Assembly: GCA_964581605.1 (NCBI GenBank)
Contig: CAZOPF010000008.1
Span: 1 to 64,000, forward strand
Length of the DNA: 64,000 nt
Direction of reading: 5' to 3'
DNA from: CAADGU01 sp964581605
GTDB taxonomy: Bacteria > Chloroflexota > Anaerolineae > Promineifilales > Promineifilaceae
Shown here: piece after piece, positions 9,390-18,792 of the stretch
Position numbering within the stretch: position 1 is the first letter of the stretch
How the letters are laid out: every line of letters starts with the position of its first letter
The notes under the pieces: generated by a model
What the model saw: only the letters and a program-made list of their open reading frames with translations
Databases searched by the model: none
What the model was told of the DNA's origin: nothing
Translations under genes and position numbers: made by a program

Positions 9390-12115
9390 AGTTGTTTACT
9401 TCGTTCTCGCCGGCGCCCAATCCATTTGTCCATTTCTACGGCCACAAAAACGATGGCGCTGGCAATGACGGCAATGACAAAATCACTGGCGGTTAAAGGC
9501 TCTGTTTCAAAAATTTGCTGCATAAAGGGAATATACAACAAGGCAAACTGCAATAGAAAGGTGGCGATCACTGCCCAAATCATCATTTTGTTAGAAAAGA
9601 AGCCAATCGAAAAGACTGATTCTGTGTTGGAACGCACGGCTAACACATTGCCCATTTGGGCAAATACCAGCGTGGTGAAAATCATCGTCTGCCACACGCC
9701 GTCCTGATCTTCCAGCCAATACATATAGCCTACGCCCAATGAGATCAGCCCCATTAAGACCCCAATCCAGATGATACGAAAGCCCACGCCGCGAGCAAAA
9801 ATACTTTCTTTAGACTTAAACGGCGGCCGTTTCATAATGCCTGGCTCTTTTTGTTCTGTGGCCAACGCCAGACCGGGAATGCCGTCCGTTACCAGATTGA
9901 TCCACAAAATTTGCAGCGGCAGCAGGGGCAGAGGCATTCCCAAAAACGGGCCAAAGAACATGACAAACAATTCGCCGGCGTTGCTGGAGAGGATGTATTT
10001 CACAAATTTGACGATGTTGTCGTAAATGGTGCGCCCTTCTTCGACGGCCGCTACTATTGTGGCAAAGTTATCATCCAGCAAAATCATCTCGGCCGCTTCC
10101 TTAGAAACGTCCGTGCCCGTAATGCCCATGGCTACGCCAATATCCGCTTTGCGTAAGGCGGGGGCATCATTCACCCCATCCCCGGTCATTGCCACCACTT
10201 CCCCTTTGGCTTGCAAAGCGTTGACGATATTGAGTTTATGCTCCGGCGAAACACGGGCGTATACATCAATTTCGTCTACCACCTGCATCAGGTCGTTCAT
10301 CTCCATTTCGGCCAGAGCGTGTCCGGTGAGATTGGCATTGTTATCGGAAATGGTCAGTTCCCGAGCAATATGTTGGGCGGTCAGGGGATGGTCGCCAGTA
10401 ATCATGATGGTGCGAATACCGGCCGTGCGGGCGATGGCGACGGCCGGTTTCACTTCCGGGCGCGGCGGGTCAATCATCCCCACCAGACCTACCATGATTT
10501 GCTTTTCCTCCACTGGCTCATCAGCCGCTTCCAGCAATTGAAAGGAGATACCCAATACGCGCTGCCCTTTCTGGGCCATGCGGTCATTGGCCTCCTGCAT
10601 TCGTTGTTTGTATTCACCTTCCAGCGGCACAATATCCCGGCCTGTCCAGATGCGGTCGGAAATTTCCAGCAGACTGTCCAATGCGCCTTTAGAAAAAGCA
10701 ATGTAGGGGGTGACATTGATTGCCAGTTCGTCCCGGTCCAGGTTGACTTTGTGAATAGTAGTCATCCGCTTGGTTTCAGAGGAAAAGGGAATTTCGCGCA
10801 CACGGGGAAAGGTGGCGTCCAGATTGGTTTTGTCATAGCCAAAATGGTTGGCGGCGACAACTAAAGCGGCTTCGGTAGGGTCGCCAATGGCGTGAATGCT
10901 GCCATCCTCCTCTTTTTCCAGGATGGCGTCGTTGCAGAGCGCACCGGCCCGCAGCAGCAGGCTGAGGGTGCGTTCCTGGGGTGGGGCATCCGGGTTGGTA
11001 TCTACATCCAGCAGCACTCCCTTACTGGAAAGCAGGGTTTCTACTTCCTGGGTATGCCCCACCACATCCAGGACGGTGACGGTCATGCGGTTTTGGGTGA
11101 GGGTGCCGGTCTTGTCTGAGCAGATGACGGTGACGGAGCCGAGTGTCTCTACGGCCGGTAGTTTGCGAATGAGCGCCTGGCGCTTGAGCATCCGTTGGGA
11201 GCCGAGAGCCAGGGTGATAGTGACAACGGCGGGCAGACCTTCAGGCACGGCCGCCACTGCCAAACTGATACCGGTTAAAAAGAGCAATTGCAAGGTTTCC
11301 ACCAGGGGGACTTCCGGGTCGCGGGTGATAAAACCGATGATGGTGACAATGGCAATGATGATGAGCGCGACCCAGGCCAGCTTTGTGCCCAGGTCTGCCA
11401 ACCTTTTTTGCAGGGGCGTCATGTCCTCTTCCACGGTTTGCAGCAGGTCGGCAATGTTACCGAGTTCGGTGGACATGCCGGTGTTGGTGATGACGGCCGT
11501 ACCCCGCCCATATGTCACCGTTGTCCCCATGAACACCATATTGGTACGGTCGCCTATCGGCAAATTTTCATGCGGCAGGGGGTTGGTCTGTTTTTCCACT
11601 GCTTCTGATTCGCCGGTCAGGGCGGATTCCTGTACTTTCAGGTTGATACTTTCCACAATACGGCCGTCGGCCGGGACCATATTACCCGTTTCCAACAATA
11701 CCACATCACCAGGTGCCAATTCACGCGCCGAAATCTCCACGATGTGCGCATTGCGTTTGACGCGCACGGTGGGTACGGCCAGTTTCTTAAGAGCAGCAAT
11801 CGCCTGTTCAGCCTGATATTCTTGGGAAAAACCAATGATGGCGTTGAGGATGACAATAGCTAATATGACAACAACTTCAATATACTCACCCAATAGGAGT
11901 GAAACCAGCGCCGCTACCAGCAAAATAATGATCATCGGCCCCTTGATCTGATCAATAATAATTTCTATCGGGCGGCGGCCGCCACGTTCAACCAGCTCAT
12001 TAAGACCAACTTGCTCCAATCGTTTTTGGGCTTCTTCAGCGGTCAGGCCGGTTTCCAACGAACTGTTCAGTTGGTGAGCCGTTTCTGCGCTGCTTAGTTG
12101 ATGCCAATTTGCCAT
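9386..12115 (-). CDS. P-type cation-transporting ATPase (Ca2+/SERCA-PMCA type, P2)
   Basis: This 909-aa ATP-driven cation pump acts in the plasma membrane. It has an N-terminal cation-ATPase domain (HQLSSAETAHQLNSSLETG), TGES at residues 168-171, PEGLPAVVT in M4 (about 291), the phosphorylated Asp334 in SDKTGTLT, and the hinge MTGDGVNDAPALRKADIGVAMG. A C-terminal multi-helix cation-ATPase domain ends the protein. PEGLP and the overall layout favour Ca2+ or another divalent ion. The ATG at 12115 was chosen because AAGGAG precedes it; the open frame continues 27 codons upstream without similarity. The downstream AI-2E gene overlaps its stop. Confidence 0.92.
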   Translation of the reverse strand: MANWHQLSSAETAHQLNSSLETGLTAEEAQKRLEQVGLNELVERGGRRPIEIIIDQIKGPMIIILLVAALVSLLLGEYIEVVVILAIVILNAIIGFSQEYQAEQAIAALKKLAVPTVRVKRNAHIVEISARELAPGDVVLLETGNMVPADGRIVESINLKVQESALTGESEAVEKQTNPLPHENLPIGDRTNMVFMGTTVTYGRGTAVITNTGMSTELGNIADLLQTVEEDMTPLQKRLADLGTKLAWVALIIIAIVTIIGFITRDPEVPLVETLQLLFLTGISLAVAAVPEGLPAVVTITLALGSQRMLKRQALIRKLPAVETLGSVTVICSDKTGTLTQNRMTVTVLDVVGHTQEVETLLSSKGVLLDVDTNPDAPPQERTLSLLLRAGALCNDAILEKEEDGSIHAIGDPTEAALVVAANHFGYDKTNLDATFPRVREIPFSSETKRMTTIHKVNLDRDELAINVTPYIAFSKGALDSLLEISDRIWTGRDIVPLEGEYKQRMQEANDRMAQKGQRVLGISFQLLEAADEPVEEKQIMVGLVGMIDPPRPEVKPAVAIARTAGIRTIMITGDHPLTAQHIARELTISDNNANLTGHALAEMEMNDLMQVVDEIDVYARVSPEHKLNIVNALQAKGEVVAMTGDGVNDAPALRKADIGVAMGITGTDVSKEAAEMILLDDNFATIVAAVEEGRTIYDNIVKFVKYILSSNAGELFVMFFGPFLGMPLPLLPLQILWINLVTDGIPGLALATEQKEPGIMKRPPFKSKESIFARGVGFRIIWIGVLMGLISLGVGYMYWLEDQDGVWQTMIFTTLVFAQMGNVLAVRSNTESVFSIGFFSNKMMIWAVIATFLLQFALLYIPFMQQIFETEPLTASDFVIAVIASAIVFVAVEMDKWIGRRRERSKQL

Positions 12116-12220
12116 ACTTACTCCTTCTGCCACATGCTGTTGGGGATGGCCTGAGTATAACATATCTGTGTTGCCGGGGCGATTGACCATACGCAAACGG
12201 ACGGCCGTCCGATATAATCG

Positions 12221-12340
12221 CGTGTTTTAGTGACTTTGTGGTTTAGTGACTTTGTGTTTTAGTGTCTGAGTTGCTGAAATATACAAACACACAAACACGA
12301 AAACACACAAACACGAAAACACACAAACACACAAACACGA
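12221..12340. repeat. STRR-like micro-repeats upstream of PIG-L gene
   Basis: Two iterated blocks lie side by side: about three copies of a unit like GTTTTAGTGACTTTGTG, then about five copies of ACACAAACACGAAA with variants. They occupy the leader between a TATAAT at 12213-12218 and the AAGGAG of the first PIG-L gene. Confidence 0.8.
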
Positions 12341-12354
12341 TTAAGGAGATGTAC

Positions 12355-13113
12355 ATGAGCCAAAACTATATTCCTGAACGGGCCATGTTTATTTTTGCCC
12401 ACCCGGATGATATTGAGTTTGGGGTGGCGGGTACGGCCGTGAAATGGGCGCGGGGTGGCTGTGAGATCACCTACGTGGTCATCACTGATGGCAACGTGGG
12501 CACCCATGACCGGGAGATGACCCGCGAGCAGCTGGCCGTCATCCGGCGCACAGAGCAGAGCGCGGCAGCCGAAGTGGCCGGGGTGCATCGCTGCATTTAT
12601 TTGGGTTATGACGATGGCCTGTTGGAGCCGTCGCTGGAATTACGGAAACAGTTGGTAAAGCTCATCCGGCAGCATAAGCCGAATGTGGTGGTGTGTGGCG
12701 ACCCGACGGCCGTGCTCTTTGGCGGCCGTATCAACCATCCCGATCACCGTGCGGCCGCTACGGCCGCCATTGACGCCGTTTTTCCTGCCAGCGAGATGCA
12801 CCTGCTCTATTCCGAATTTGAAGAGGAAGGCATTACGCCCCATAAAGTGAACTATGTTTACATCAGCACCTACACCGACCCCGATTTTTACGTGGACATT
12901 TCTGCCACCATTGATACCAAACTGGCCGCCTTGCGCGAACATAAAAGCCAGTTGGGTGATTGGGACCCGGAAGAACGCATCCGCCAACGTGGGGAACAAG
13001 TGGGTAAAAACGTAGGCTTGAAATACGCTGAAGGTTTCCGCCGCGTGACGCTGCAAGCAGTCGTGGTGGAGGAAGAACCAGTGTTGGAGACAACGGTAGC
13101 GACGAGTGAGTAG
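12355..13113 (+). CDS. PIG-L family N-acetylglucosaminyl deacetylase-like protein, copy 1
   Basis: This 252-aa LmbE/PIG-L family protein is a Zn-dependent amidase that removes N-acetyl groups from sugars or small conjugates (MshB, BshB and LmbE are relatives). The metal/catalytic motif AHPDD is at residues 15-19 (MFIFAHPDDIEFG) and the third ligand region is INHPDHRAA. AAGGAG sits six bases before the ATG at 12355. The open frame extends about 31 codons upstream, but only through a micro-repeat (TNTQTRKHTNTK). It is followed after 98 bp by a paralogue, so the pair probably arose by duplication. The substrate is not assignable from this locus. Confidence 0.88.
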   Translation: MSQNYIPERAMFIFAHPDDIEFGVAGTAVKWARGGCEITYVVITDGNVGTHDREMTREQLAVIRRTEQSAAAEVAGVHRCIYLGYDDGLLEPSLELRKQLVKLIRQHKPNVVVCGDPTAVLFGGRINHPDHRAAATAAIDAVFPASEMHLLYSEFEEEGITPHKVNYVYISTYTDPDFYVDISATIDTKLAALREHKSQLGDWDPEERIRQRGEQVGKNVGLKYAEGFRRVTLQAVVVEEEPVLETTVATSE

Positions 13114-13198
13114 CAGAGGAGCAGGGGGGCGGAGGAGCAGAGGGGGAATCTCCTTCTCTCCTCAGCCCCTCGGCCCCTTTTCTCCCCCGCTCCTCTGC
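13112..13198. repeat. STRR-like micro-repeat, 'GGAGCAGAGG' family
   Basis: Units such as GCAGAGGAGCAGGGGGGCGG are followed by pyrimidine-rich inverted partners ending CCCCCGCTCCTCTGC, giving a long imperfect hairpin. The same words are inside the DUF2723 gene at 34832-34920. Confidence 0.85.
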
Positions 13199-13211
13199 AA
13201 TGGAGAATGAG

Positions 13212-13949
13212 ATGGCACAAGGAAACGACTACATTCCAAAACGGGCAATGTTTATTTTTGCTCACCCTGATGATATTGAATTTGGCGCGGCGGGTACGGC
13301 CGCGAAGTGGGTGCAAGGCGGCGCGGAGGTGCTGTATGTGGTGCTGACGGACGGCAACATTGGCAGCCACGAACCGGGCATGACGGCCGAACGTCTGGCC
13401 GAAATTCGGCGGCAAGAGCAAACAGCGGCGGCCCAGGTGGTGGGGGCGAAATGTATCTACATGGGGGAACCAGACGGCTACTTGCAACCGACCATTGAGT
13501 TGCGCAAAAAACTGGTTCGCCTCATCCGCCAGCACAAGCCCAACGTGGTTGTTTGCGGCGACCCCAACTTTTACTATAGTGATTGGTACATCAACCATCC
13601 CGACCATCGCAACGCCGGGCAGGTGGCCATGGAAGCGGTCTTCCCCTCGGCAGACTCGCCACTCATCTTCCCGGAATTGCTGGCAGAAGGATTCGAGCCG
13701 CACAAAGTCAACTACGTCTATGTCAGCTTCGGCCGCCGTGAGGCCAACACCTATATAGACATCACCGACACCATTGATCTGAAACTGAAAGCCTTACGCT
13801 GCCACGCCAGCCAGCTTGGGGAGTGGGACCCGGAACCAATGATGAAGGAATGGACATCAGAAGCGGGCGCGAAAGTGGGCTACAAATACGCCGAAGGCTA
13901 CTTCAAAATCACGTTGAAAGAGGATGAACCAGATAAACCGCAGGAATAA
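13212..13949 (+). CDS. PIG-L family deacetylase-like protein, copy 2
   Basis: This 245-aa paralogue of the preceding gene shares MFIFAHPDDIEFGAAGTAAKW and INHPDHRNAG, so the Zn-site residues are intact. The two proteins align end to end except for short indels. The ATG at 13212 has GGAG six bases upstream and aligns with the start of copy 1; an ATG at 13200 is possible but has no Shine-Dalgarno. Retention of two divergent copies suggests different substrates or a heteromer, which is inference. Confidence 0.87.
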   Translation: MAQGNDYIPKRAMFIFAHPDDIEFGAAGTAAKWVQGGAEVLYVVLTDGNIGSHEPGMTAERLAEIRRQEQTAAAQVVGAKCIYMGEPDGYLQPTIELRKKLVRLIRQHKPNVVVCGDPNFYYSDWYINHPDHRNAGQVAMEAVFPSADSPLIFPELLAEGFEPHKVNYVYVSFGRREANTYIDITDTIDLKLKALRCHASQLGEWDPEPMMKEWTSEAGAKVGYKYAEGYFKITLKEDEPDKPQE

Positions 13950-13981
13950 AACAAGGCTGGCTGTTCATCTGTATTCTTGCT

Positions 13982-14635
13982 ATGGAATCGGGCGGATTGG
14001 TTTTTCAGATACGGCAGTGCCAAAATGAGGGGTGCCGGTTTCGCTTTCCGGCGGTGGTGGGGAGTGGGGAAAGGTGTCCGTACTGTGGGGGACAGACGGC
14101 CGTAGCCGCCACCCCCCACCCCAAACGAGACACCCCTCTGACACACCGTATAAACAGCCTACATCTGGAACTGCTGCTGGACAACATTCGCAGCCTGTAC
14201 AACGTCGGCTCCATTTTCCGCACGGCCGATGGCGCGGGCGTAAAACATCTGCATCTGGCAGGCATGACGGCCACGCCGGAACACCCCAAGCTGGCCAAGA
14301 CAGCATTAGGCGCGGACAGCCAGATGGGGTGGAGTTATAGTCGGAATGGCGTGGACACGGCCGTACAGCTGCAAAACCAGGGCTACCGGCTGTGGGCCTT
14401 GGAAGACGCGCCAGAGGCGGTGTCGTTGTTTAACTTAAGAGGGGATGAAGGGGACGGCCGTCCCCTTCTGCTCGTCGTCGGCAATGAAAACGTCGGCGTA
14501 GACCCGGCCATCTTGCCGCTCTGTGAGCAAATCCTGGCAATCCCCATGCTGGGCGTTAAAGACTCCCTCAACGTAGCAGTGGCCTGTGGCATCGCCATCT
14601 ATCACCTTTGTTTTGGAGCCTATCGTGATGTGTGA
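13982..14635 (+). CDS. SpoU/TrmH family RNA 2'-O-methyltransferase with N-terminal zinc ribbon
   Basis: This 217-aa protein would use SAM to methylate ribose 2'-OH in tRNA or rRNA, through the knotted SPOUT fold. The three SpoU motifs are present: NIRSLYNVGSIFRTADGAG (motif 1), LLVVGNENVGVDP (motif 2) and IPMLGVKDSLNVAVACGI (motif 3). The first about 35 residues carry CQNEGC...CPYCGG, a four-cysteine ribbon not usual in this family and possibly an RNA- or ribosome-binding add-on. An 18-bp palindrome AGGGGACGGCCGTCCCCT lies inside the gene near 14450-14467. The last codons and stop are supplied by the micro-repeat that follows. Confidence 0.88.
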   Translation: MESGGLVFQIRQCQNEGCRFRFPAVVGSGERCPYCGGQTAVAATPHPKRDTPLTHRINSLHLELLLDNIRSLYNVGSIFRTADGAGVKHLHLAGMTATPEHPKLAKTALGADSQMGWSYSRNGVDTAVQLQNQGYRLWALEDAPEAVSLFNLRGDEGDGRPLLLVVGNENVGVDPAILPLCEQILAIPMLGVKDSLNVAVACGIAIYHLCFGAYRDV

Positions 14636-14670
14636 TGCGTGACAGGGCAAAATCACGCATCACACATCAC
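14625..14670. repeat. STRR-like perfect inverted repeat, 'GTGATGCGTGATG' family
   Basis: GTGATGTGTGATGCGTGA (14625-14642) and its exact complement TCACGCATCACACATCAC (14653-14670) flank a 10-base loop, giving an 18-bp perfect stem. It includes the TGA of the SpoU gene (14633-14635). The same family recurs at 62505-62545 and in part near 63245. It may act as a terminator or mRNA 3'-end stabiliser, though it has no T-run. Confidence 0.9.
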
Positions 14671-14683
14671 AGGTCACGCCTCA

Positions 14684-16741
14684 CTACGGCGTCTGGTCAA
14701 TGGCGCGGTCAATCAGCGATTGCGGCAGTTCAATGCCCTGAGCCTCGGCCCCGGCGCGGTTGATGAAATAGTCAAAGACACCCACCCGTTGAATATCGGT
14801 GGTGGCAATGTCCAGCGTGCCATCCAGAAAAGCGGCGGCCATTTCACCGGCCTGACGGCCGTCTTCCGCCAACGATGCACCCAAAGCCACCGCCCCACCT
14901 TTCGCCACCGTAGGAATATCGTTGGTGATGATGGGAATACCGTATTCGTTAGCTACCTGCACCACCGCCTCCGAACCAGAAGCGACCGTGCTGTCTTGCG
15001 TAAAGTAGAAGAAATCTATGTCCAAACCGGCCAACGATTCGGCGGCCGTGCGGATTTCCGAACTATTACTCACCGTGGCAATTTCCAGCGTGATACCGCG
15101 CTCATCGGCAATTGCCTGAACGGCCTCCGTCTGCGCTACCGAGTTCGCCTCGGCCGGATTGTAGAGGAAGCCAATCCGCGATACATCCGGGTTGATCTCC
15201 AGCATCGTGTCGAATGTTTCCTCCAGCGGCGGGAAGATTTGCGAGCCAGTCATCCAGGCCGGGTGATCATCTGGCGCGGTGGCGATCCCGGCCGCATAGG
15301 GGTCGGTGACGGTGGTGAAAATGATCGGGATCGGTTCAGTCATATCTTGCGTGGCGTTCAAAGCCGCCTGTGCCGCCGGGGTGCTGGTGGTGACAATAAG
15401 ATCAACCCCTTCGTCAATGAACTGCTGGGCGATAGTGTTCAGGGTGGCAATGTCCCCTTCGGCATTGCCGCGAATAATCGTCAGGTTCTCCCCTTCCACA
15501 TAGCCGCCCTCAGCCAGCGTCTCAATAAACGATGCCTGCACCAGTTCCAGTGCCGGGACAGAGGCGATGACCATCATGCCGATGGTGAAATCGCCTTTCT
15601 CCTCCTCTTCCATTGGTTCTGCGCTATCTTCAAAATCGGCCGGAGTCTGGTCAATGGCCCGTTCAATCAGAGAGGCGGGCAGTTCGATGCCCTGCGCACT
15701 GGCCCCGGCGCGATTGATGAAGTAGTCGAAGACGCCCACACGCTGGATGTCGGTGGTCGCCAGGTCTATCTCACCATTCAGGAAGGCAACGGCCATCTCA
15801 CCGGCTACACGGCCGTCTTCCCGCAAGGAAGCGCCTACGGCCGCCGAACCCCCTTTGGCTACCGTGGGAATATCATTGGTGATAATGGGGATACCATTGT
15901 CATTGGCTACCTGGACGATAGCTTCAGAGCCAGAGGCCACGGTGCTATCCTGCGTGAAGTAGAAAAAATCTATGCCTAAACCAGCCAATGATTCAGCGGC
16001 CGTTTTAATTTCAGAACTGTTACTTACCGTGGCGATTTCCAGCGTAATGCCGCGTTCTTCGGCAATTTGCTTGACGACCTCTGTCTGGGCGGCCGAGTTA
16101 GCCTCGGCCGGATTGTAGAGGAAACCAATGGTGGTCAAGTTGGGGTTAATCTCCAACATCGTGTCAAAGGTTTCTTCCAATGGCGGGAACATTTGCGAGC
16201 CGGTCATCCACGCCGGATGTTCATCTGGGGCGGTGGCGATGCCCGCAGCGTAGGGGTCGGTGACGGTGGTAAAGATAATGGGGATGGGATCGGCCATGTC
16301 TTGCGTGGCGTTCAGGGCCGCCTGCGCCGCCGGCGTGCTGGTGGTGACGATGAGATCAACCCCTTCGTCAATGAATTGTTGGGCTATGGTGTTCAGGGTG
16401 GCAATATCCCCTTCTGCGTTGGCGCGGATGATAGTCAGATTGTCTCCTTCCACGTAGCCGCCTTCGGCCAGGGTCTCGATGAATGATGCCTGCACTGTTT
16501 CCAGGGCGGGGATGGGAGCGATGACCATCATGCCGATGGTAATATCTTCGCTGGCCGCTTCTTCCACCTCTGGCTCTGCGGCTTCTGGCGCTTCAGTTGG
16601 TTCGGCGGGGGCGTCTGTGGGTTCTACGGCCGTTTCTGTATCTGTTTCTGGCGATTCGGTCGTTGAGGGGGAACTACAGGCGGCCAGAAACCAGAGCAGC
16701 GCCATACTAATAACCAATAAACGCAAAAATTTCTGCTTCAT
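14684..16741 (-). CDS. ABC transporter substrate-binding lipoprotein, two fused tandem binding domains
   Basis: This 685-aa lipoprotein belongs to the ABC_sub_bind (COG2984/TrpX-like) family. The signal peptide ends in a lipobox LAAC (Cys22), followed by an acidic Pro/Glu/Thr linker to about residue 65. Two nearly identical domains of about 300 residues then follow. Domain 1 begins ITIGMMVIAPIPALETVQAS and domain 2, near 388, FTIGMMVIASVPALELVQAS. Both contain TTSTPAAQAALNATQDM and NDIPTVAKGG and end in AIDQTP. Family members normally carry one domain. The DNA repeats too, so duplication looks recent or homogenised. GGAGAAGG precedes the start. It is the last gene of a run with its ATPase and permease. 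The ligand is unknown; Trp-type or carboxylate ligands are both possible. Confidence 0.9.
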   Translation of the reverse strand: MKQKFLRLLVISMALLWFLAACSSPSTTESPETDTETAVEPTDAPAEPTEAPEAAEPEVEEAASEDITIGMMVIAPIPALETVQASFIETLAEGGYVEGDNLTIIRANAEGDIATLNTIAQQFIDEGVDLIVTTSTPAAQAALNATQDMADPIPIIFTTVTDPYAAGIATAPDEHPAWMTGSQMFPPLEETFDTMLEINPNLTTIGFLYNPAEANSAAQTEVVKQIAEERGITLEIATVSNSSEIKTAAESLAGLGIDFFYFTQDSTVASGSEAIVQVANDNGIPIITNDIPTVAKGGSAAVGASLREDGRVAGEMAVAFLNGEIDLATTDIQRVGVFDYFINRAGASAQGIELPASLIERAIDQTPADFEDSAEPMEEEEKGDFTIGMMVIASVPALELVQASFIETLAEGGYVEGENLTIIRGNAEGDIATLNTIAQQFIDEGVDLIVTTSTPAAQAALNATQDMTEPIPIIFTTVTDPYAAGIATAPDDHPAWMTGSQIFPPLEETFDTMLEINPDVSRIGFLYNPAEANSVAQTEAVQAIADERGITLEIATVSNSSEIRTAAESLAGLDIDFFYFTQDSTVASGSEAVVQVANEYGIPIITNDIPTVAKGGAVALGASLAEDGRQAGEMAAAFLDGTLDIATTDIQRVGVFDYFINRAGAEAQGIELPQSLIDRAIDQTP

Positions 16742-16860
16742 TTCCTTCTCCTTTTTCTTTTTGGAAGTATCATCTCGTCATGATCGATCACTTCCATTTG
16801 TGCAGCGGCCGCACAGTTTACACAAGCCAAAGCCGCTGACACATTGATAAACCTGATTAG

Positions 16861-16890
16861 ATTGGTTCAATCTCTGGCAATTGAACCAAT
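16861..16890. repeat. Hairpin of the 'TTGGTTCAAT' micro-repeat family
   Basis: ATTGGTTCAAT (16861-16871) pairs with ATTGAACCAAT (16880-16890) between the ABC ATPase and the binding-protein gene. A near-identical hairpin is at 57973-57995. In an operon this can partly terminate or protect the upstream mRNA and so set subunit ratios, which is inference. Confidence 0.7.
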
Positions 16891-16903
16891 CCGGCCCCAG
16901 CCC

Positions 16904-17701
16904 TTACTCCGAGAGCAGCAGTTCATCATCCATGAGTGCTTCATGGCGCACTTCGCTGAACTTGTCTACCAGACCTTGCACCGTCAGGCCCAGCCGTTCT
17001 TCCCGGGAAATATCCAAAACGATCTCTCCCTTGTGGAGCATAAGGGTGCGTGTACCGTAGGTTAGCGCTTGCTGCATGTTGTGGGTGATCATCAAGGTGG
17101 TAAGCCGTTGTTCAGCGATCACCGTTTGCGTCATCTCTATAATGCGCACGGCCGTTGCCGGGTCTAGCGCAGCCGTGTGTTCATCCAGAAGCAGGAGTTT
17201 CGGAGAGGAAAGGGAAGCCATGAGCAGGGTCATCGCCTGACGCTGCCCACCGCTGAGCAAAGCCACTTTGTCATCCAGCCTGTTTTCCAGGCCCAGGCCA
17301 ATTGGCGCCAACAAATCGGCCAATTTTTGGCGGCGTGCGCGGTTCACCCCCAGGCGCAGCCCTAATTTTTGGGTGCGCAGCATGGCCAGAGACATATTTT
17401 CGGCAATGGTCATATTGGCGGCCGTGCCGTGAAATGGGTTTTGAAAAACACGACCCACCAGTGACGCCCGCCTGTACTCAGGCCAGTTGGTAACATCCAC
17501 ATCATCGAGGAGAATACGGCCGTGCGTAAGGGCAAATTCCCCGGCAATGGCGTTGAACAGCGTGCTTTTGCCTGCGCCATTGCTGCCGATAATGGTCACA
17601 AATTCTTCGTTTTGCAGGTGCAGGTTAATACCCTTCAGGGCGTAGACCTGGTTAATCTCACCTTCATTAAAGATTTGGTGCAGATTTTCAACCCGTAACA
17701 T
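16904..17701 (-). CDS. ABC transporter ATP-binding protein
   Basis: This 265-aa ATPase powers the adjacent permease (COG1101-like partner of ABC_sub_bind systems). Walker A is GSNGAGKST (about residue 39), the signature is LSGGQRQAMTLL and Walker B is LLLLDEHTAALDP; the H-loop sits in TTLMITHNM. The ATG at 17701 shares a base with the permease stop region, so the genes are coupled. The binding-protein gene follows after a 162-base gap carrying a hairpin. Confidence 0.92.
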   Translation of the reverse strand: MLRVENLHQIFNEGEINQVYALKGINLHLQNEEFVTIIGSNGAGKSTLFNAIAGEFALTHGRILLDDVDVTNWPEYRRASLVGRVFQNPFHGTAANMTIAENMSLAMLRTQKLGLRLGVNRARRQKLADLLAPIGLGLENRLDDKVALLSGGQRQAMTLLMASLSSPKLLLLDEHTAALDPATAVRIIEMTQTVIAEQRLTTLMITHNMQQALTYGTRTLMLHKGEIVLDISREERLGLTVQGLVDKFSEVRHEALMDDELLLSE

Positions 17702-18780
17702 CAGCTTGCCCCCCGCTTCTTCCTAAAATTGGTCAGCCAGAGGATGATGAGCACCAGCAAGGCGGTGGCTAACTTGACGTCGGTAGCCTCAATACGTAGG
17801 GTCTCGCCAGAGGGCAAGGTGAATCTCAAACTCAGCGCCGCCGCAATAGCAACCCTGTAAACAATCATGCCGATGATGGCGGACAGGGTTGCCAGGGGGA
17901 TGGTTTTGGGGCGAATAATCGTTTCCCCCACAATAACGGCCGCCAGCCCGGAGATGATCAAACCCAGCCCCATATTGACATCGGCAAACCCCTGGTATTG
18001 GGCCATGATAGCCCCGGATAAGCCGACCATGGCGTTGCTGATGGCCACCCCCAAAATGATGAAGGTGTGGGGATTACGCCCTAACGCTCTGACCATTTTA
18101 TTGTTGTCCCCGGTGGCCCGCATAGCCATGCCGGTTTCTGTTTTGGTAAACCAGTCAAATAGCAGTTTGCACACGATGACGATGACACCGACGATGAGAA
18201 TGGTCTGCAAATTACTGGCATACCGGGAGGCATCTTCGCCAAACCGGGCCACGATAAATGCCTTAAACCCATCGGCAAAGGGGGAAAAGATGGTTTCCGT
18301 ATTCAGCAAAGGAATGTTGGAGCGCCCCATGATGCGCAGGTTGATGCTGATCAGCCCGGTGGCGACGATGATGGAAGCGAGCAGGCTGTGAATTTTGAAT
18401 TTGGTGGCAATCACGGCCGTGATCGCCCCAAACAACGCTCCCGCCAACAAGGCCACCGGCAGCGTCAGCCAGGGAGAGTAACCAGCCGTCAACATCACCG
18501 CGGCCAGGGCCGCTCCCAGCGGGAAGGTGCCATCAATGGTCAAATCGGGAAAATCGAGAATGCGGAAGGTAATGTAAACGCCCACCCCCACCAACGCCAG
18601 ACAGAGGCCGGTAGCGACTGCCCCCAACCAGACCCCCAATGAACTCACCCCGCCAAAGGCGAACATCGCCAGAATAATAGGCAGGATAACGACCAACAGC
18701 GGCGTCCAGCGGGATTGCAGCAACTTTGTCAGCCAGCCTGACTGCTTTTGGACGGAGTGGGAAGTGCTGGTTTCGCTCAT
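17701..18780 (-). CDS. ABC transporter permease (BPD_transp_2 type)
   Basis: This 359-aa integral membrane subunit has about eight to ten helices and belongs to the branched-chain/ribose-type permease superfamily (COG4120). Typical stretches are YITFRILDFPDLTIDGTFPLG near the start of the core and MVGLSGAIMAQYQGFADVNM and GLIISGLAAVIVGETI in the coupling region. It starts 12 bases after the SDR gene ends, so it is probably co-transcribed with the TetR-MaoC-SDR genes. That would tie the transporter to uptake of a substrate handled by those enzymes. Confidence 0.9.
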   Translation of the reverse strand: MSETSTSHSVQKQSGWLTKLLQSRWTPLLVVILPIILAMFAFGGVSSLGVWLGAVATGLCLALVGVGVYITFRILDFPDLTIDGTFPLGAALAAVMLTAGYSPWLTLPVALLAGALFGAITAVIATKFKIHSLLASIIVATGLISINLRIMGRSNIPLLNTETIFSPFADGFKAFIVARFGEDASRYASNLQTILIVGVIVIVCKLLFDWFTKTETGMAMRATGDNNKMVRALGRNPHTFIILGVAISNAMVGLSGAIMAQYQGFADVNMGLGLIISGLAAVIVGETIIRPKTIPLATLSAIIGMIVYRVAIAAALSLRFTLPSGETLRIEATDVKLATALLVLIILWLTNFRKKRGAS

Positions 18781-18792
18781 ACAGATTCCTGA

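Noticed and set aside
12301..12340. CRISPR-like short tandem repeats (ACACAAACACGAAA)
   Set aside because: Units are contiguous with no spacers and belong to the micro-repeat type seen elsewhere.
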